Positions 21,443 through 35,300 of a stretch of 64,000 bases of DNA are shown piece by piece. Below the pieces are notes generated by a model. That model made no database searches, was not told the DNA's origin, and saw only the letters and a list, made by a program, of their open reading frames with translations. Location: the NCBI GenBank assembly GCA_029465975.1, contig CM055745.1, positions 10,281,028 through 10,345,027 of the forward strand, read 5' to 3'. Positions within the stretch are counted from its first letter, which is position 1, and every line of letters begins with the position of its first letter. The position numbers were made by a program, and so were the translations under genes. This DNA is from Dallia pectoralis. Its lineage: Eukaryota; Chordata; Actinopteri; Esociformes; Umbridae.

Positions 21443-24400
21443 TTTTGCCAAACTCAAACTTAACAGAACCAAAAGAAACGCCAGTTAATAGTGCACTAGT
21501 ATCAGCTGATCATGCAACTGGGGCCAGTAGGGAATGTGCACTAGCAATCGTGCCAGTCCAAGTTAAAGTTGCCAAAGGCAGTAAGATCATTAAAACCTAT
21601 GCCTTTCTTGACCCAGGTAGTTCGGCGACATTCTGCACCGAGAATCTCATGAACCAGCTGAATGCCAAAGGACGCAGAACTGAAATTCTTTTGAGAACAA
21701 TGGGTCAGGAGAGACCTGTTAGGACCTATGAGCTCACAGGACTAGAAGTAGGTAGTATTGATGGAGGTGGATACATAGATCTGCCTAAAGTGTACACTCA
21801 ATCCAAGATCCCCGTATCCAAAGAGAACCTACTTACTCACCATGATCTTCAAAAATGGCCTTATTTGCAAGAGATCGAACTGAAAAGAATTAACGCTGAC
21901 ATAGAAATCTTGATTGGAATTAACGTTCCAAAGGCTATGGAACCATGGCAGATGGTGAAGAGTCAAGGAAATGGACCGTATGCGGTCAAGACTGTGCTGG
22001 GGTGGGTGGTTAACGGCCCACTCGATTCTTGCCCCACTACGGATGAAGCTGGATTGAAGTCAGTAATTGCTAATCGTATCTCTATGGAGAATCTTCAGAA
22101 TCTGCTAATCAGGCATTATAATCATGACTTTCCTGAAAAGGATTATGAAGAGAAAAGAGAAATGTCAGCTGAAGACAAAATATTCATGAACATAGCGACA
22201 TCTTCAGTGGAACTCAAAAGCGGGCATTACAACTTGCCTCTGCCGTTTCGCAATAAGAATGCAACTTTGCCCAACAACTATGAAGTGACTGCTCAACGTA
22301 CACTTAACCTTGCTAAAAGATTCAAGAAGGATCCTCCATATGCAAATGAGTATAGTGTGTTTATGGAGAATGTACTGAAGAAGGGATATGCAGAAAAGGT
22401 GCCACGGGGGCAACTTCAAAAAGATGATGGTCAAGCATGGTACATACCACATCATGGTGTGCACCACAAGAAAAAGAGGAAACTTAGAGTTGTATTTGAT
22501 TGTTCATCTTCATTCAAAGGCCAAAGTCTTAACTCTGAACTTCTCCAAGGTCCTGACCTGACAAACCCACTTCTTGGTGTGCTGCTTAGATTCAGGAAGG
22601 AACGAATTGCAATAATGGCAGACATCGAAGCAATGTACTATCAGGTACGAGTTGAAAAACGTCATCGGGACTTTCTTCGATTCCTGTGGTGGCCACAAGG
22701 GGATGTTAACCAGCCACTTGAAGTCTATAGGATGAACGTTCATCTTTTTGGCGCAGTTTCATCTCCCAGCATTGCCAATTTTGCCTTAAAGCAAACAGGA
22801 ATTGATCATTCTGAACGATACAGCCCTCAAGTCATTGACACAATTGATCATAGTTTTTACGTCGACGATTGTCTCAAATCTGTGGCTTCTGTGGAAGAAG
22901 CAATCAAGCTCATTAGAGACCTCAGGGAAGTATGCACCCTAGGAGGATTTACTCTGACCAAATGGGTGAGCAACAGCTTTGAAGTACTGGAGACCATTCC
23001 AGAAAGCCACAGAGCCCCTCTTAGGAAACAACTAGACTTGGACAGAGAAAAGCCTCCTCTTGAGAGGGCACTCGGAATCCAGTGGAACATCCAAAAGGAT
23101 GTCTTTACCTTCCGGGTAGCAGTTGTAAACAGAGTTCCCACAAGACGAACAATCCTCTCCGTAGTCAACTCTATCTATGACCCTCTAGGTCTTCTCTCAC
23201 CATTTGTCCTCAAGGCTAAGCAAATCCTGCGAAGGCTCTGCCATGAGAAGTATGGGTGGGATGAAATAATCCCAAATGAAATGATGAGACCATGGCAAAG
23301 ATGGCTTACGGAACTAAATCAGCTGAGCAGATTTGAAGTGGGCAGGTGCATGAAGCCTAAGGATTTTGGCGTGGTGAAAACAGCCGAATTACATCACTTT
23401 TGTGATGCGAGCGAGTTAGGGTACGGGACAGCAAGTTACCTCAAACTAGCCAATAGTGTCAAAAATGTCCATGTCACCTTCATACTGGGAAAGGCCAGAG
23501 TAGTCCCACTGAAAGCAATGACTATTCCGAGACTTGAGCTCGCAGCCGCTACCCTGGCTGCAAAGGTAGACCGAATGCTGCAAAAGGAACTTCACATGGC
23601 ACTGAATGACTCTACTTTCTGGACAGACAGTACAGTAGTACTGAAGTACATTCGTAACCAAACAAAACGATTTCATACTTATGTTGCCAACAGAATTGCA
23701 GTGATACAGAACCTCTCACAAGTACATCAGTGGAGGTATGTATATTCCGGCGACAACCCGGCAGATGACAGCTCACGGGGCTTACAGATAGAATCCCTCC
23801 TGAACTCCACAAGATGGCTGAATGGTCCTCGCTTCCTGTCAAAGGAGGAATCTGAATGGCCTGAAATGCCAGAAGATCTCAGTTTCATCTCGCCAGACGA
23901 TGCAGAGGTGAAAAGAGAACACTCTACCTATTACCTGAGCCTGCAAAACAACGCAGTTGATAAAATAATTGGGTATTACTCTTCATGGAGGAAATTAGTG
24001 AGAGCCATTGCATGGTGGATACGGCTCAAAGGTCTCTTGATGCTTCGAAATCAGAAAGACAAAGGTCTTACCATGGATTCCAAAAGGAAAGTGGAGCAAA
24101 AGGGGTTGACTCCAGAGGATTTGGACGAAGCGGAGAAGTCCGTCATTCGCTATGAACAACAGCGCTACTTCAAATCAGAGATCACACTATTGAAAGAAGA
24201 CAAACTCATCAAGTTAAATAGTTCAATAGGCAAACTGGATCCGATCATTGATGATGGCATTTTAAGGATTGGAGGAAGACTAAGTAAATCAGCCATGCCG
24301 GCGAGTTTAAAGAACCCAATTATTCTACCTAAAGATTCGCTCATATCCAGACTGATCTTGCGTGATATCCATCAAAAGGTTGGACACTCAGGAAGAAATC

Positions 24401-25467
24401 ACATGCTCTCAAGATTGGGTCAGAGGTTCTGGTTACCATCTGCAAACTCCTCTGCAAGAAAGGTAATAAAGTGTTGTGTCTTTTGCAGACGAATGCAAGC
24501 TAGAGTTGGGGAACAGAAAATGGCCGACCTGCCAGAGGAACGTGTTACTCCTGACCTACCTCCTTTCTCACATGTAGGTATTGACTACTTCGGGCCCATT
24601 GAAGTCAAACGAGGCCGCTCTCATGTGAAAAGATGGGGGGTTATATTTACCTGCCTGGCAAGCCGAGCAATACATCTTGAAGTGGCAAGCACACTAGACA
24701 CAAACTCTTGCATTAATGCTATTCGAAGGTTTTTATGTCGCAGGGGACCAGTACTGACCATCAGGTCTGATCGTGGCACAAATTTGGTGGGTGCCCAGAA
24801 GGAACTGGAGGCCTCCTTAAACCAGATGGACCATTGCCAAATTCAAGAGGCTTTGTTGAGCAATCGTGTCAAGTGGACCTTTAATCCACCCCTTGCAGCC
24901 CACTTTGGAGGGGTATGGGAGAGATTAATCAAGCTTGTCAAAAAGACACTGCTTTCTGTCCTGAAACAACAGACACTAGACGATGATCTGCTACAGACAG
25001 CTTTGTGCGAAGTTGAGTGTATTCTCAACGACCGGCCCATCACAACTGTATCCGGTGACCCAAATGATCTTGAACCCCTAACGCCAAATCACCTTCTACA
25101 GTTGAAATCCAAACCGATCCTGCCACCTGGGCTCTTTGACAGGGATGACTTATATGCTAGAAAGCGGTGGAAACAGGTGCAATACCTTGCAAACCTTTTC
25201 TGGAAAAGATGGACAACCGAATATCTCTCTTTGATGCAACAACGGCAAAAGTGGGCCAACCTCAGGAGAAACTTCAAGGTAAACGACATAGTAGTTATAG
25301 TAGACGACACAGCACCAAGGAACTCATGGCCCTTAGCTCGTGTGATTAAGACCCTGCCGGGGCCCAAAGGTCTTGTCCGCAGTGTCTTAGTGAAGACTAA
25401 AACTACTGTTCTGCAGAGACCCATCACCAAACTTTGCCTGCTTTGGGAAGCCGACAGGTTACATTGA
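21328..25467 (+). CDS. BEL/Pao pol (protease, reverse transcriptase, RNase H, integrase)
   Basis: An uninterrupted 1379-codon frame. It is shifted by one base from gag and overlaps it by 115 nt. In order: the second half of the gag-type zinc knuckle (residues 1-20); an aspartic protease with DPGSS at 95-99; reverse transcriptase with the YVDD catalytic box near 511-514; RNase H with FCDASE near 692; the integrase HHCC zinc domain (HQKVGHSGRNH, then CVFCRRMQA) near 1010-1055; the catalytic DDE core (GIDYFGP near 1085, SDRGTN near 1148, HFGGVWERL near 1192); and a BEL-type C-terminal domain (SWPLARVIKTLPGPKG). No stop or missing catalytic motif was seen. The first ATG is probably not a true start; pol would be made by frameshifting from gag. 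Confidence 0.95.
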   Translation: MLKKGHISKACNKRMVCQTCQQKHPTLLHINNENSKKLILPNSNLTEPKETPVNSALVSADHATGASRECALAIVPVQVKVAKGSKIIKTYAFLDPGSSATFCTENLMNQLNAKGRRTEILLRTMGQERPVRTYELTGLEVGSIDGGGYIDLPKVYTQSKIPVSKENLLTHHDLQKWPYLQEIELKRINADIEILIGINVPKAMEPWQMVKSQGNGPYAVKTVLGWVVNGPLDSCPTTDEAGLKSVIANRISMENLQNLLIRHYNHDFPEKDYEEKREMSAEDKIFMNIATSSVELKSGHYNLPLPFRNKNATLPNNYEVTAQRTLNLAKRFKKDPPYANEYSVFMENVLKKGYAEKVPRGQLQKDDGQAWYIPHHGVHHKKKRKLRVVFDCSSSFKGQSLNSELLQGPDLTNPLLGVLLRFRKERIAIMADIEAMYYQVRVEKRHRDFLRFLWWPQGDVNQPLEVYRMNVHLFGAVSSPSIANFALKQTGIDHSERYSPQVIDTIDHSFYVDDCLKSVASVEEAIKLIRDLREVCTLGGFTLTKWVSNSFEVLETIPESHRAPLRKQLDLDREKPPLERALGIQWNIQKDVFTFRVAVVNRVPTRRTILSVVNSIYDPLGLLSPFVLKAKQILRRLCHEKYGWDEIIPNEMMRPWQRWLTELNQLSRFEVGRCMKPKDFGVVKTAELHHFCDASELGYGTASYLKLANSVKNVHVTFILGKARVVPLKAMTIPRLELAAATLAAKVDRMLQKELHMALNDSTFWTDSTVVLKYIRNQTKRFHTYVANRIAVIQNLSQVHQWRYVYSGDNPADDSSRGLQIESLLNSTRWLNGPRFLSKEESEWPEMPEDLSFISPDDAEVKREHSTYYLSLQNNAVDKIIGYYSSWRKLVRAIAWWIRLKGLLMLRNQKDKGLTMDSKRKVEQKGLTPEDLDEAEKSVIRYEQQRYFKSEITLLKEDKLIKLNSSIGKLDPIIDDGILRIGGRLSKSAMPASLKNPIILPKDSLISRLILRDIHQKVGHSGRNHMLSRLGQRFWLPSANSSARKVIKCCVFCRRMQARVGEQKMADLPEERVTPDLPPFSHVGIDYFGPIEVKRGRSHVKRWGVIFTCLASRAIHLEVASTLDTNSCINAIRRFLCRRGPVLTIRSDRGTNLVGAQKELEASLNQMDHCQIQEALLSNRVKWTFNPPLAAHFGGVWERLIKLVKKTLLSVLKQQTLDDDLLQTALCEVECILNDRPITTVSGDPNDLEPLTPNHLLQLKSKPILPPGLFDRDDLYARKRWKQVQYLANLFWKRWTTEYLSLMQQRQKWANLRRNFKVNDIVVIVDDTAPRNSWPLARVIKTLPGPKGLVRSVLVKTKTTVLQRPITKLCLLWEADRLH

Positions 25468-25886
25468 GAGATCCTGACAATGCAATGTCAGCATTCTATG
25501 GTCTGTTCAATATGCACGCTTCCACATATCCTGACAAACCTACATATACCATTGCGTGCTCATACACCAGTACATATCTACACATACATGGACCCTTTCA
25601 TCTTCTGCACCACACTTACACCTATTGGACTCTTTCGTCTCCTTCCTTGTGGATCGTGGCATTGACTTTGGGGGGAGATTCATTGAATTAAAAAAAAAAA
25701 TGTTTTTTTTTTTTTTTTTTTTTTCACAATGTACTTCTAATGATGAATGAAATGCAATATCGATTGACATTTGATTTGGTATACTGCGCATATGGCAAGA
25801 ATGTATCTAGTTATTTGTGCTGGCTCCGTTGGATATTTTATATTTGGTAATTGTTCTGCTTGAGCATGAACAATTAGGGGCCAGTA
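25468..25886 (+). other. BEL/Pao 3' untranslated region with A/T homopolymers
   Basis: It contains an A11 run at about 25690 followed by a T22-type run (about 25703-25724), able to pair as a hairpin. Just before the 3' LTR, CAATTAGGGGCCAGTA (25871-25886) is the candidate polypurine tract, though it is only partly purine. Confidence 0.6.
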
Positions 25887-26380
25887 TGTTGGAGCCATAT
25901 TCAGAACCACTTATGTTGTTAGAAACACGAACCTGAAAGATTATTACATTTTGCTCTGTTTGCATTTCAAGTTGATATGATTTAAATGTCTAGCCAGACT
26001 AAGTTTAATCATTAATGTGTGGACTAACCTGATTGAGTCTATGTGTTAGCTCCTCCTCCTGGAGGCGTGTTCTGCTTGAAATCAGGTGTTAATAATGTAG
26101 TAGAATGGTTTGGCAGGCAGGTTAGAGGGTGGAGCGCAACAGTTTTCTTCAATCGCATTAATCATGCTATGTTTTGATGCTCACGGCAGTATATTTGTTT
26201 GCGTGAAAAGTTCGTTTAACTGTTTTGATTGAAAGTAAACCGGAGATTGTGCTGAATAAACCAAGACCTTTTGATATGACCACTTCTCCGTGCGTGCTTA
26301 CTGGAAATGTGTATGGGAGAAACTCTTCCTCTAACCTCAGGAGCTGAAACCAAAAGCCCAGAAGGATTTTAGCCCGAACA
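25887..26380 (+). repeat. 3' LTR of the BEL/Pao element
   Basis: TGTTGGAGCC to CCCGAACA, 494 bp. No difference from the 5' LTR was found when the two were read in parallel. It is followed by the target duplicate AAGAC and the resumed array. Confidence 0.96.
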
Positions 26381-29300
26381 AAGACAGTTAATAACATCAT
26401 GTCCAGTAATGGTGACATAGTAGAGAGGGAAGAGAATAAAGACAGTTAATAACATCATGTCCAGTAATGGTGACATAGTAGAGAGGGAAGAGAATAAAGA
26501 CAGTTAATAACATCATGTCCAGTAATGGTGACATAGTAGAGAGAAGAGAATAAAGACAGTTAATAACATCATGTCCAGTAATGGTGACATAGTAGAGAGG
26601 GAAGAGAATAAAGACAGTTAATAACATCATGTCCAGTAATGGTGACATAGTAGAGAGGGAAGAGAATAAAGACAGTTAATAACATCATGTCCAGTAATGG
26701 TGACATAGTAGAGAGGGAAGAGAATAAAGACAGTTAATAACATCATGTCCAGTAATGGTGACATAGTAGAGAGAAGAGAATAAAGACAGTTAATAACATC
26801 ATGTACAGTAATGGTGACATAGTAGAGAGAAGAGAATAAAGACAGTTAATAACATCATGTACAGTAATGGTGACATAGTAGAGAGAAGAGAATAAAGACA
26901 GTTAATAACATCATGTTCAGTAATGGTGACATAGTAGAGAGGGAAGAGAATAAAGACAGTTAATAACATCATGTACAGTAATGGTGACATAGTAGAGAGG
27001 GAAGAGAATAAAGACAGTTAATAACATCATGTCCAGTAATGGTGACATAGTAGAGAGGGAAGAGAATAAAGACAGTTAGTAACATCATGTCCAGTAATGG
27101 TGACATAGTAGAGAGAGAAGAGAATAAAGACAGTTAATAACATCATGTCCAGTAATGGTGACATAGTAGAGAGAGAAGAGAATAAAGACAGTTAATAACA
27201 TCATGTGCAGTAATGGTGACATAGTAGAGAGAGAAGAGAAGACAGTTAGTAACATCATGTCCAGTAATGGTGACATAGTAGAGAGTGAAGAGAATAAAGA
27301 CAGTTAATAACATCATGTAATGGTGACATAGTAGAGAGGGAAGAGAATAAAGACAGTTAGTAACATCATGTCCAGTAATGGTGACATAGTAGAGAGGGAA
27401 GAGAATAAAGACAGTTAATAACATCATGTAATGGTGACATAGTAGAGAGGGAAGAGAATAAAGACAGTTAATAACATCATGTCCAGTAATGGTGACATAG
27501 TAGAGAGGGAAGAGAATAAAGACAGTTAATAACATCATGTCCAGTAATGGTGACATAGTAGAGAGGGAAGAGAATAAAGACAGTTAATAACATCATGTCC
27601 AGTAATGGTGACATAGTAGAGAGGGAAGAGAAGACAGTTAGTAACATCATGTCTAGTAATGGTGACATAGTAGAGAAGGAAGAGAATAAAGACAGTTAAT
27701 AACATCATGTCCAGTAATGGTGACATAGTAGAGAGAGAAGAGAATAAAGACAGTTAATAACATCATGTCCAGTAATGGTGACATAGTAGAGAGGGAAGAG
27801 AATAAAGACAGTTAATAACATCATGTCCAGTAATGGTGACATAGTAGAGAGGGAAGAGAATAAAGACAGTTAATAACATCATGTCCAGTAATGGTGACAT
27901 AGTAGAGAGGGAAGAGAATAAATACAGTTAATAACATCATGTCCAGTAATGGTGACATAGTCGAGAGAGAGAAGAGACTAAAGACAGTTAATAACATCAT
28001 GTCCAGTAATGGTGACATAGTAGAGAGGGAAGAGAATAAAGACAGTTAATAACATCATGTCCAGTAATGGTGACATAGTAGAGAGGAAAGAGAATAAAGA
28101 CAGTTAATAACATCATGTCCAGTAATGGTGACATAGTAGAGAGGGAAGAGAATAAAGACAGTTAATAACATCATGTCCAGTAATGGTGACATAGTAGAGA
28201 GGGAAGAGAATAAAGACAGTTAATAACATCATGTCCAGTAATGGTGACATAGTAGAGAGAAGAGAATAAAGACAGTTAATAACATCATGTACAGTAATGG
28301 TGACATAGTAGAGAGAAGAGAATAAAGACAGTTAATAACATCATGTACAGTAATGGTGACATAGTAGAGAGAAGAGAATAAAGACAGTTAATAACATCAT
28401 GTTCAGTAATGGTGACATAGTAGAGAGGGAAGAGAATAAAGACAGTTAATAACATCATGTCCAGTAATGGTGACATAGTAGAGAGGGAAGAGAATAAAGA
28501 CAGTTAATAACATCATGTCCAGTAATGGTGACATAGTAGAGAGGGAAGAGAATAAAGACAGTTAGTAACATCATGTCCAGTAATGGTGACATAGTAGAGA
28601 GAGAAGAGAATAAAGACAGTTAATAACATCATGTCCAGTAATGGTGACATAGTAGAGAGAGAAGAGAATAAAGACAGTTAATAACATCATGTGCAGTAAT
28701 GGTGACATAGTAGAGAGAGAAGAGAAGACAGTTAGTAACATCATGTCCAGTAATGGTGACATAGTAGAGAGTGAAGAGAATAAAGACAGTTAATAACATC
28801 ATGTAATGGTGACATAGTAGAGAGGGAAGAGAATAAAGACAGTTAGTAACATCATGTCCAGTAATGGTGACATAGTAGAGAGGGAAGAGAATAAAGACAG
28901 TTAATAACATCATGTAATGGTGACATAGTAGAGAGGGAAGAGAATAAAGACAGTTAATAACATCATGTCCAGTAATGGTGACATAGTAGAGAGGGAAGAG
29001 AATAAAGACAGTTAATAACATCATGTCCAGTAATGGTGACATAGTAGAGAGGGAAGAGAATAAAGACAGTTAATAACATCATGTCCAGTAATGGTGACAT
29101 AGTAGAGAGGGAAAGAAGACAGTTAGTAACATCAGTCCAGTAATGGTGAGTAGAAGAGAATAAAGACAGTTAATAACATCATGTCCAGTAATGGTGACAT
29201 AGTAGAGAAGGAAGAGAATAAAGACAGTTAATAACATCATGTCCAGTAATGGTGACATAGTAGAGAGAAGAGAATAAAGACAGTTAATAACATCATGTCC

Positions 29301-32300
29301 AGTAATGGTGACATAGTAGAGAAGGAAGAGAATAAAGACAGTTAATAACATCATGTCCAGTAATGGTGACATAGTAGAGAGAAGAGAATAAAGACAGTTA
29401 ATAACATCATGTCCAGTAATGGTGACATAGTAGAGAGGGAAGAGAATAAAGACAGTTAATAACATCATGTCCAGTAATGGTGACATAGTAGAGAGGGAAG
29501 AGAATAAAGACAGTTAATAACATCATGTCCAGTAATGGTGACCAGTAATGGTGACATAGTAGAGAGAGAAGAGAATAAAGACAGTTAATAACATCATGTC
29601 CAGTAATGGTGACATAGTAGAGAGGAAGAGAATAAAGACAGTTAATAACATCATGTCCAGTAATGGTGACATAGTAGAGAGGGAAGAGAATAAAGACAGT
29701 CCAGTAATGGTGACATAGTAGAGAGGGAAGAGAATAAAGACAGTTAATAACATCATGTCCAGTAATGGTGACATAGTAGAGAGAGAGAATAAAACAGAGA
29801 ATCATGTCCAGTAAGACAGTTAATAACATCATGTCCAGTAATGGTGACATAGTAGAGGGAAGAGAATAAAGACAGTTAGTAACATCATGTCCAGTAATGG
29901 TGACATAGTAGAGAAGAGAATAAAGACAGTTAGTAACATCAAGTAATGGTGATATAGAGAAGGAAGAGAATAAAGACAGTTAATAACATCATGTCCAGTA
30001 ATGGTGACATAGTAGAGAGAGAAGAGAATAAAGACAGTTAATAACATCATGTCCAGTAATGGTGACATAGTAGAGAGGGAAGAGAATAAAGACAGTTAAT
30101 AACATCATGTCCAGTAATGGTGACATAGTAGAGAGAAGAGAATAAAGACAGTTAATAACATCATGTCCAGTAATGGTGACATAGTAGAGAGGGAAGAGAA
30201 TAAAGACAGTTAATAACATCATGTCCAGTAATGGTGACATAGTAGAGAGAGAAGAGATAAAGACAGTTAATAACATCATGTCCAGTAATGGTGACATAGT
30301 AGAGAGGGAAGAGAATAAAGACAGTTAATAACATCATGTCCAGTAATGGTGACATAGTAGAGAGGGAAGAGAATAAAGACAGTTAATAACATCATGTCCA
30401 GTAATGGTGACATAGTAGAGAGGGAAGAGAATAAAGACAGTTAATAACATCATGTCCAGTAATGGTGACATAGTAGAGGGAAGAGAATAAAGACAGTTAA
30501 TAACATCATGTCCAGTAATGGTGACATAGTAGAGAGAAGAGAATAAAGACAGTTAATAACATCATGTACAGTAATGGTGACATAGTAGAGAGAAGAGAAT
30601 AAAGACAGTTAATAACATCATGTACAGTAATGGTGACATAGTAGAGAGAAGAGAATAAAGACAGTTAATAACATCATGTCCAGTAATGGTGACATAGTAG
30701 AGAGAGAAGAGAATAAAGACAGTTAATAACATCATGTGCAGTAATGGTGACATAGTAGAGAGAAGAGAAGAAGACAGTTAGTAACATCATGTCCAGTAAT
30801 GGTGACATAGTAGAGAGAAGAAGAGAATAAAGACAGTTAATAACATCATGTAATGGTGACATAGTAGAGAGGGAAGAGAATAAAGACAGTTAATAACATC
30901 ATGTCCAGTAATGGTGACATAGTAGAGAGGGAAGAGAATAAAGACAGTTAGTAACATCATGTCCAGTAATGGTGACATAGTAGAGAGAGAAGAGAATAAA
31001 GACAGTTAATAACATCATGTCCAGTAATGGTGACATAGTAGAGAGAGAAGAGAATAAAGACAGTTAATAACATCATGCAGTAATGGTGACATAGTAGAGA
31101 GAGAAGAGAAGACAGTTAGTAACATCATGTCCAGTAATGGTGACATAGTAGAGAGTGAAGAGAATAAAGACAGTTAATAACATCATGTAATGGTGACATA
31201 GTAGAGAGGGAAGAGAATAAAGACAGTTAGTAACATCATGTCCAGTAATGGTGACATAGTAGAGAGGGAAGAGAATAAAGACAGTTAATAACATCATGTA
31301 ATGGTGACATAGTAGAGAGGGAAGAGAATAAAGACAGTTAATAACATCATGTCCAGTAATGGTGACATAGTAGAGAGGGAAGAGAATAAAGACAGTTAAT
31401 AACATCATGTCCAGTAATGGTGACATAGTAGAGAGGGAAGAGAATAAAGACAGTTAATAACATCATGTCCAGTAATGGTGACATAGTAGAGAGGGAAGAG
31501 AAGACAGTTAGTAACATCATGTCCAGTAATGGTGACATAGTAGAGAGAGAATAAAGACAGTTAGTAACATCATGTCTAGTAATGGTGACATAGTAGAGAA
31601 GGAAGAGAATAAAGACAGTTAATAACATCATGTCCAGTAATGGTGACATAGTAGAGAGAGAAGAGAATAAAGACAGTTAATAACATCATGTCCAGTAATG
31701 GTGACATAGTAGAGAGGGAAGAGAATAAAGACAGTTAATAACATCATGTCCAGTAATGGTGACATAGTAGAGAGAAGAGAATAAAGACAGTTAATAACAT
31801 CATGTCCAGTAATGGTGACATAGTAGAGAGGGAAGAGAATAAAGACAGTTAATAACATCATGTCCAGTAATGGTGACATAGTAGAGAGAGAAGAGACTAA
31901 AGACAGTTAATAACATCATGTCCAGTAATGGTGACATAGTAGAGAGGGAAGAGAATAAAGACAGTTAATAACATCATGTCCAGTAATGGTGACATAGTAG
32001 AGAGGGAAGAGAATAAAGACAGTTAATAACATCATGTCCAGTAATGGTGACATAGTAGAGAGGGAAGAGAATAAAGACAGTTAATAACATCATGTCCAGT
32101 AATGGTGACATAGTAGAGAGAAGAGAATAAAGACAGTTAATAACATCATGTCCAGTAATGGTGACATAGTAGAGAGAGAAGAGAATAAAGACAGTTAATA
32201 ACATCATGTCCAGTAATGGTGACATAGTAGAGAGGGAAGAGAATAAAGACAGTTAATAACATCATGTCCAGTAATGGTGACATAGTAGAGAGAGAAAAGA

Positions 32301-35300
32301 ATAAAGACAGTTGATAACATCATGTCCAGTAATGGTGACATAGTAGAGAGGGAAGAGAATAAAGACAGTTAATAACATCATGTACAGTAATGGTGACATA
32401 GTAGAGAGAAGAGAATAAAGACAGTTAATAACATCATGTTCAGTAATGGTGACATAGTAGAGAGGGAAGAGAATAAAGACAGTTAATAACATCATGTCCA
32501 GTAATGGTGACATAGTAGAGAGGGAAGAGAATAAAGACAGTTAATAACATCATGTCCAGTAATGGTGACATAGTAGAGAGGGAAGAGAATAAAGACAGTT
32601 AATAACATCATGTCCAGTAATGGTGACATAGTAGAGAGGGAAGAGAATAAATACAGTTAATAACATCATGTCCAGTAATGGTGACATAGTAGAGAGAGAA
32701 GAGACTAAAGACAGTTAATAACATCATGTCCAGTAATGGTGACATAGTAGAGAGGGAAGAGAATAAAGACAGTTAATAACATCATGTCCAGTAATGGTGA
32801 CATAGTAGAGAGGGAAGAGAATAAAGACAGTTAATAACATCATGTCCAGTAATGGTGACATAGTAGAGAGGGAAGAGAATAAAGACAGTTAATAACATCA
32901 TGTCCAGTAATGGTGACATAGTAGAGAGGGAAGAGAATAAAGACAGTTAATAACATCATGTCCAGTAATGGTGACATAGTAGAGAGAAGAGAATAAAGAC
33001 AGTTAATAACATCATGTACAGTAATGGTGACATAGTAGAGAGAAGAGAATAAAGACAGTTAATAACATCATGTACAGTAATGGTGACATAGTAGAGAGAA
33101 GAGAATAAAGACAGTTAATAACATCATGTTCAGTAATGGTGACATAGTAGAGAGGGAAGAGAATAAAGACAGTTAATAACATCATGTCCAGTAATGGTGA
33201 CATAGTAGAGAGGGAAGAGAATAAAGACAGTTAATAACATCATGTCCAGTAATGGTGACATAGTAGAGAGGGAAGAGAATAAAGACAGTTAGTAACATCA
33301 TGTCCAGTAATGGTGACATAGTAGAGAGAGAAGAGAATAAAGACAGTTAATAACATCATGTCCAGTAATGGTGACATAGTAGAGAGAGAAGAGAATAAAG
33401 ACAGTTAATAACATCATGTGCAGTAATGGTGACATAGTAGAGAGAGAAGAGAAGACAGTTAGTAACATCATGTCCAGTAATGGTGACATAGTAGAGAGTG
33501 AAGAGAATAAAGACAGTTAATAACATCATGTAATGGTGACATAGTAGAGAGGGAAGAGAATAAAGACAGTTAGTAACATCATGTCCAGTAATGGTGACAT
33601 AGTAGAGAGGGAAGAGAATAAAGACAGTTAATAACATCATGTAATGGTGACATAGTAGAGAGGGAAGAGAATAAAGACAGTTAATAACATCATGTCCAGT
33701 AATGGTGACATAGTAGAGAGGGAAGAGAATAAAGACAGTTAATAACATCATGTCCAGTAATGGTGACATAGTAGAGAGGGAAGAGAATAAAGACAGTTAA
33801 TAACATCATGTCCAGTAATGGTGACATAGTAGAGAGAAGAAGAGAAGACAGTTAGTAACATCATGTCCAGTAATGGTGACATAGTAGAGAGAGAATAAAG
33901 ACAGTTAGTAACATCATGTCTAGTAATGGTGACATAGTAGAGAAGGAAGAGAATAAAGACAGTTAATAACATCATGTCCAGTAATGGTGACATAGTAGAG
34001 AGAAGAGAATAAAGACAGTTAATAACATCATGTCCAGTAATGGTGACATAGTAGAGAGGGAAGAGAATAAAGACAGTTAATAACATCATGTCCAGTAATG
34101 GTGACATAGTAGAGAGGGAAGAGAATAAAGACAGTTAATAACATCATGTCCAGTAATGGTGACATAGTAGAGAGGGAAGAGAATAAAGACAGTTAATAAC
34201 ATCATGTCCAGTAATGGTGACATAGTAGAGAGAAGAGAATAAAGACAGTTAATAACATCATGTCCAGTAATGGTGACATAGTAGAGAGGGAAGAGAATAA
34301 AGACAGTTAATAACATCATGTAATGGTGACATAGTAGAGAGGGAAGAGAATAAAGACAGTTAATAACATCATGTCCAGTAATGGTGACATAGTAGAGAGG
34401 GAAGAGAATAAAGACAGTTAATAACATCATGTCCAGTAATGGTGACATAGTAGAGAGGGAAGAGAATAAAGACAGTTAATAACATCATGTCCAGTAATGG
34501 TGACATAGTAGAGAGGGAAGAGAAGACAGTTAGTAACATCATGTCCAGTAATGGTGACATAGTAGAGAGAGAATAAAGACAGTTAGTAACATCATGTCTA
34601 GTAATGGTGACATAGTAGAGAAGGAAGAGAATAAAGACAGTTAATAACATCATGTCCAGTAATGGTGACATAGTAGAGAGAGAAGAGAATAAAGACAGTT
34701 AATAACATCATGTCCAGTAATGGTGACATAGTAGAGAGGGAAGAGAATAAAGACAGTTAATAACATCATGTCCAGTAATGGTGACATAGTAGAGAGAAGA
34801 GAATAAAGACAGTTAATAACATCATGTCCAGTAATGGTGACATAGTAGAGAGGGAAGAGAATAAATACAGTTAATAACATCATGTCCAGTAATGGTGACA
34901 TAGTAGAGAGAGAAGAGACTAAAGACAGTTAATAACATCATGTCCAGTAATGGTGACATAGTAGAGAGGGAAGAGAATAAAGACAGTTAATAACATCATG
35001 TCCAGTAATGGTGACATAGTAGAGAGGGAAGAGAATAAAGACAGTTAATAACATCATGTCCAGTAATGGTGACATAGTAGAGAGGGAAGAGAATAAAGAC
35101 AGTTAATAACATCATGTCCAGTAATGGTGACATAGTAGAGAGGGAAGAGAATAAAGACAGTTAATAACATCATGTCCAGTAATGGTGACATAGTAGAGAG
35201 AAGAGAATAAAGACAGTTAATAACATCATGTACAGTAATGGTGACATAGTAGAGAGAAGAGAATAAAGACAGTTAATAACATCATGTACAGTAATGGTGA

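Larger units (their letters stand above)
18842..26380 (+). mobile_element. full-length BEL/Pao LTR retrotransposon
   Basis: A 7,539-bp element with 494-bp direct LTRs (18842-19335 and 25887-26380) that look identical by eye and have TG...CA ends. A 5-bp target duplication AAGAC flanks it (18837-18841 and 26381-26385). It lies within the 58-bp array, so array sequence continues on both sides. The internal region encodes gag then pol in the order protease, reverse transcriptase, RNase H, integrase. The integrase wording (GIDYFGP, then CLASRAIHLEVA) is typical of BEL/Pao rather than Ty3/gypsy. Identical LTRs mean a very recent insertion. Confidence 0.97.
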
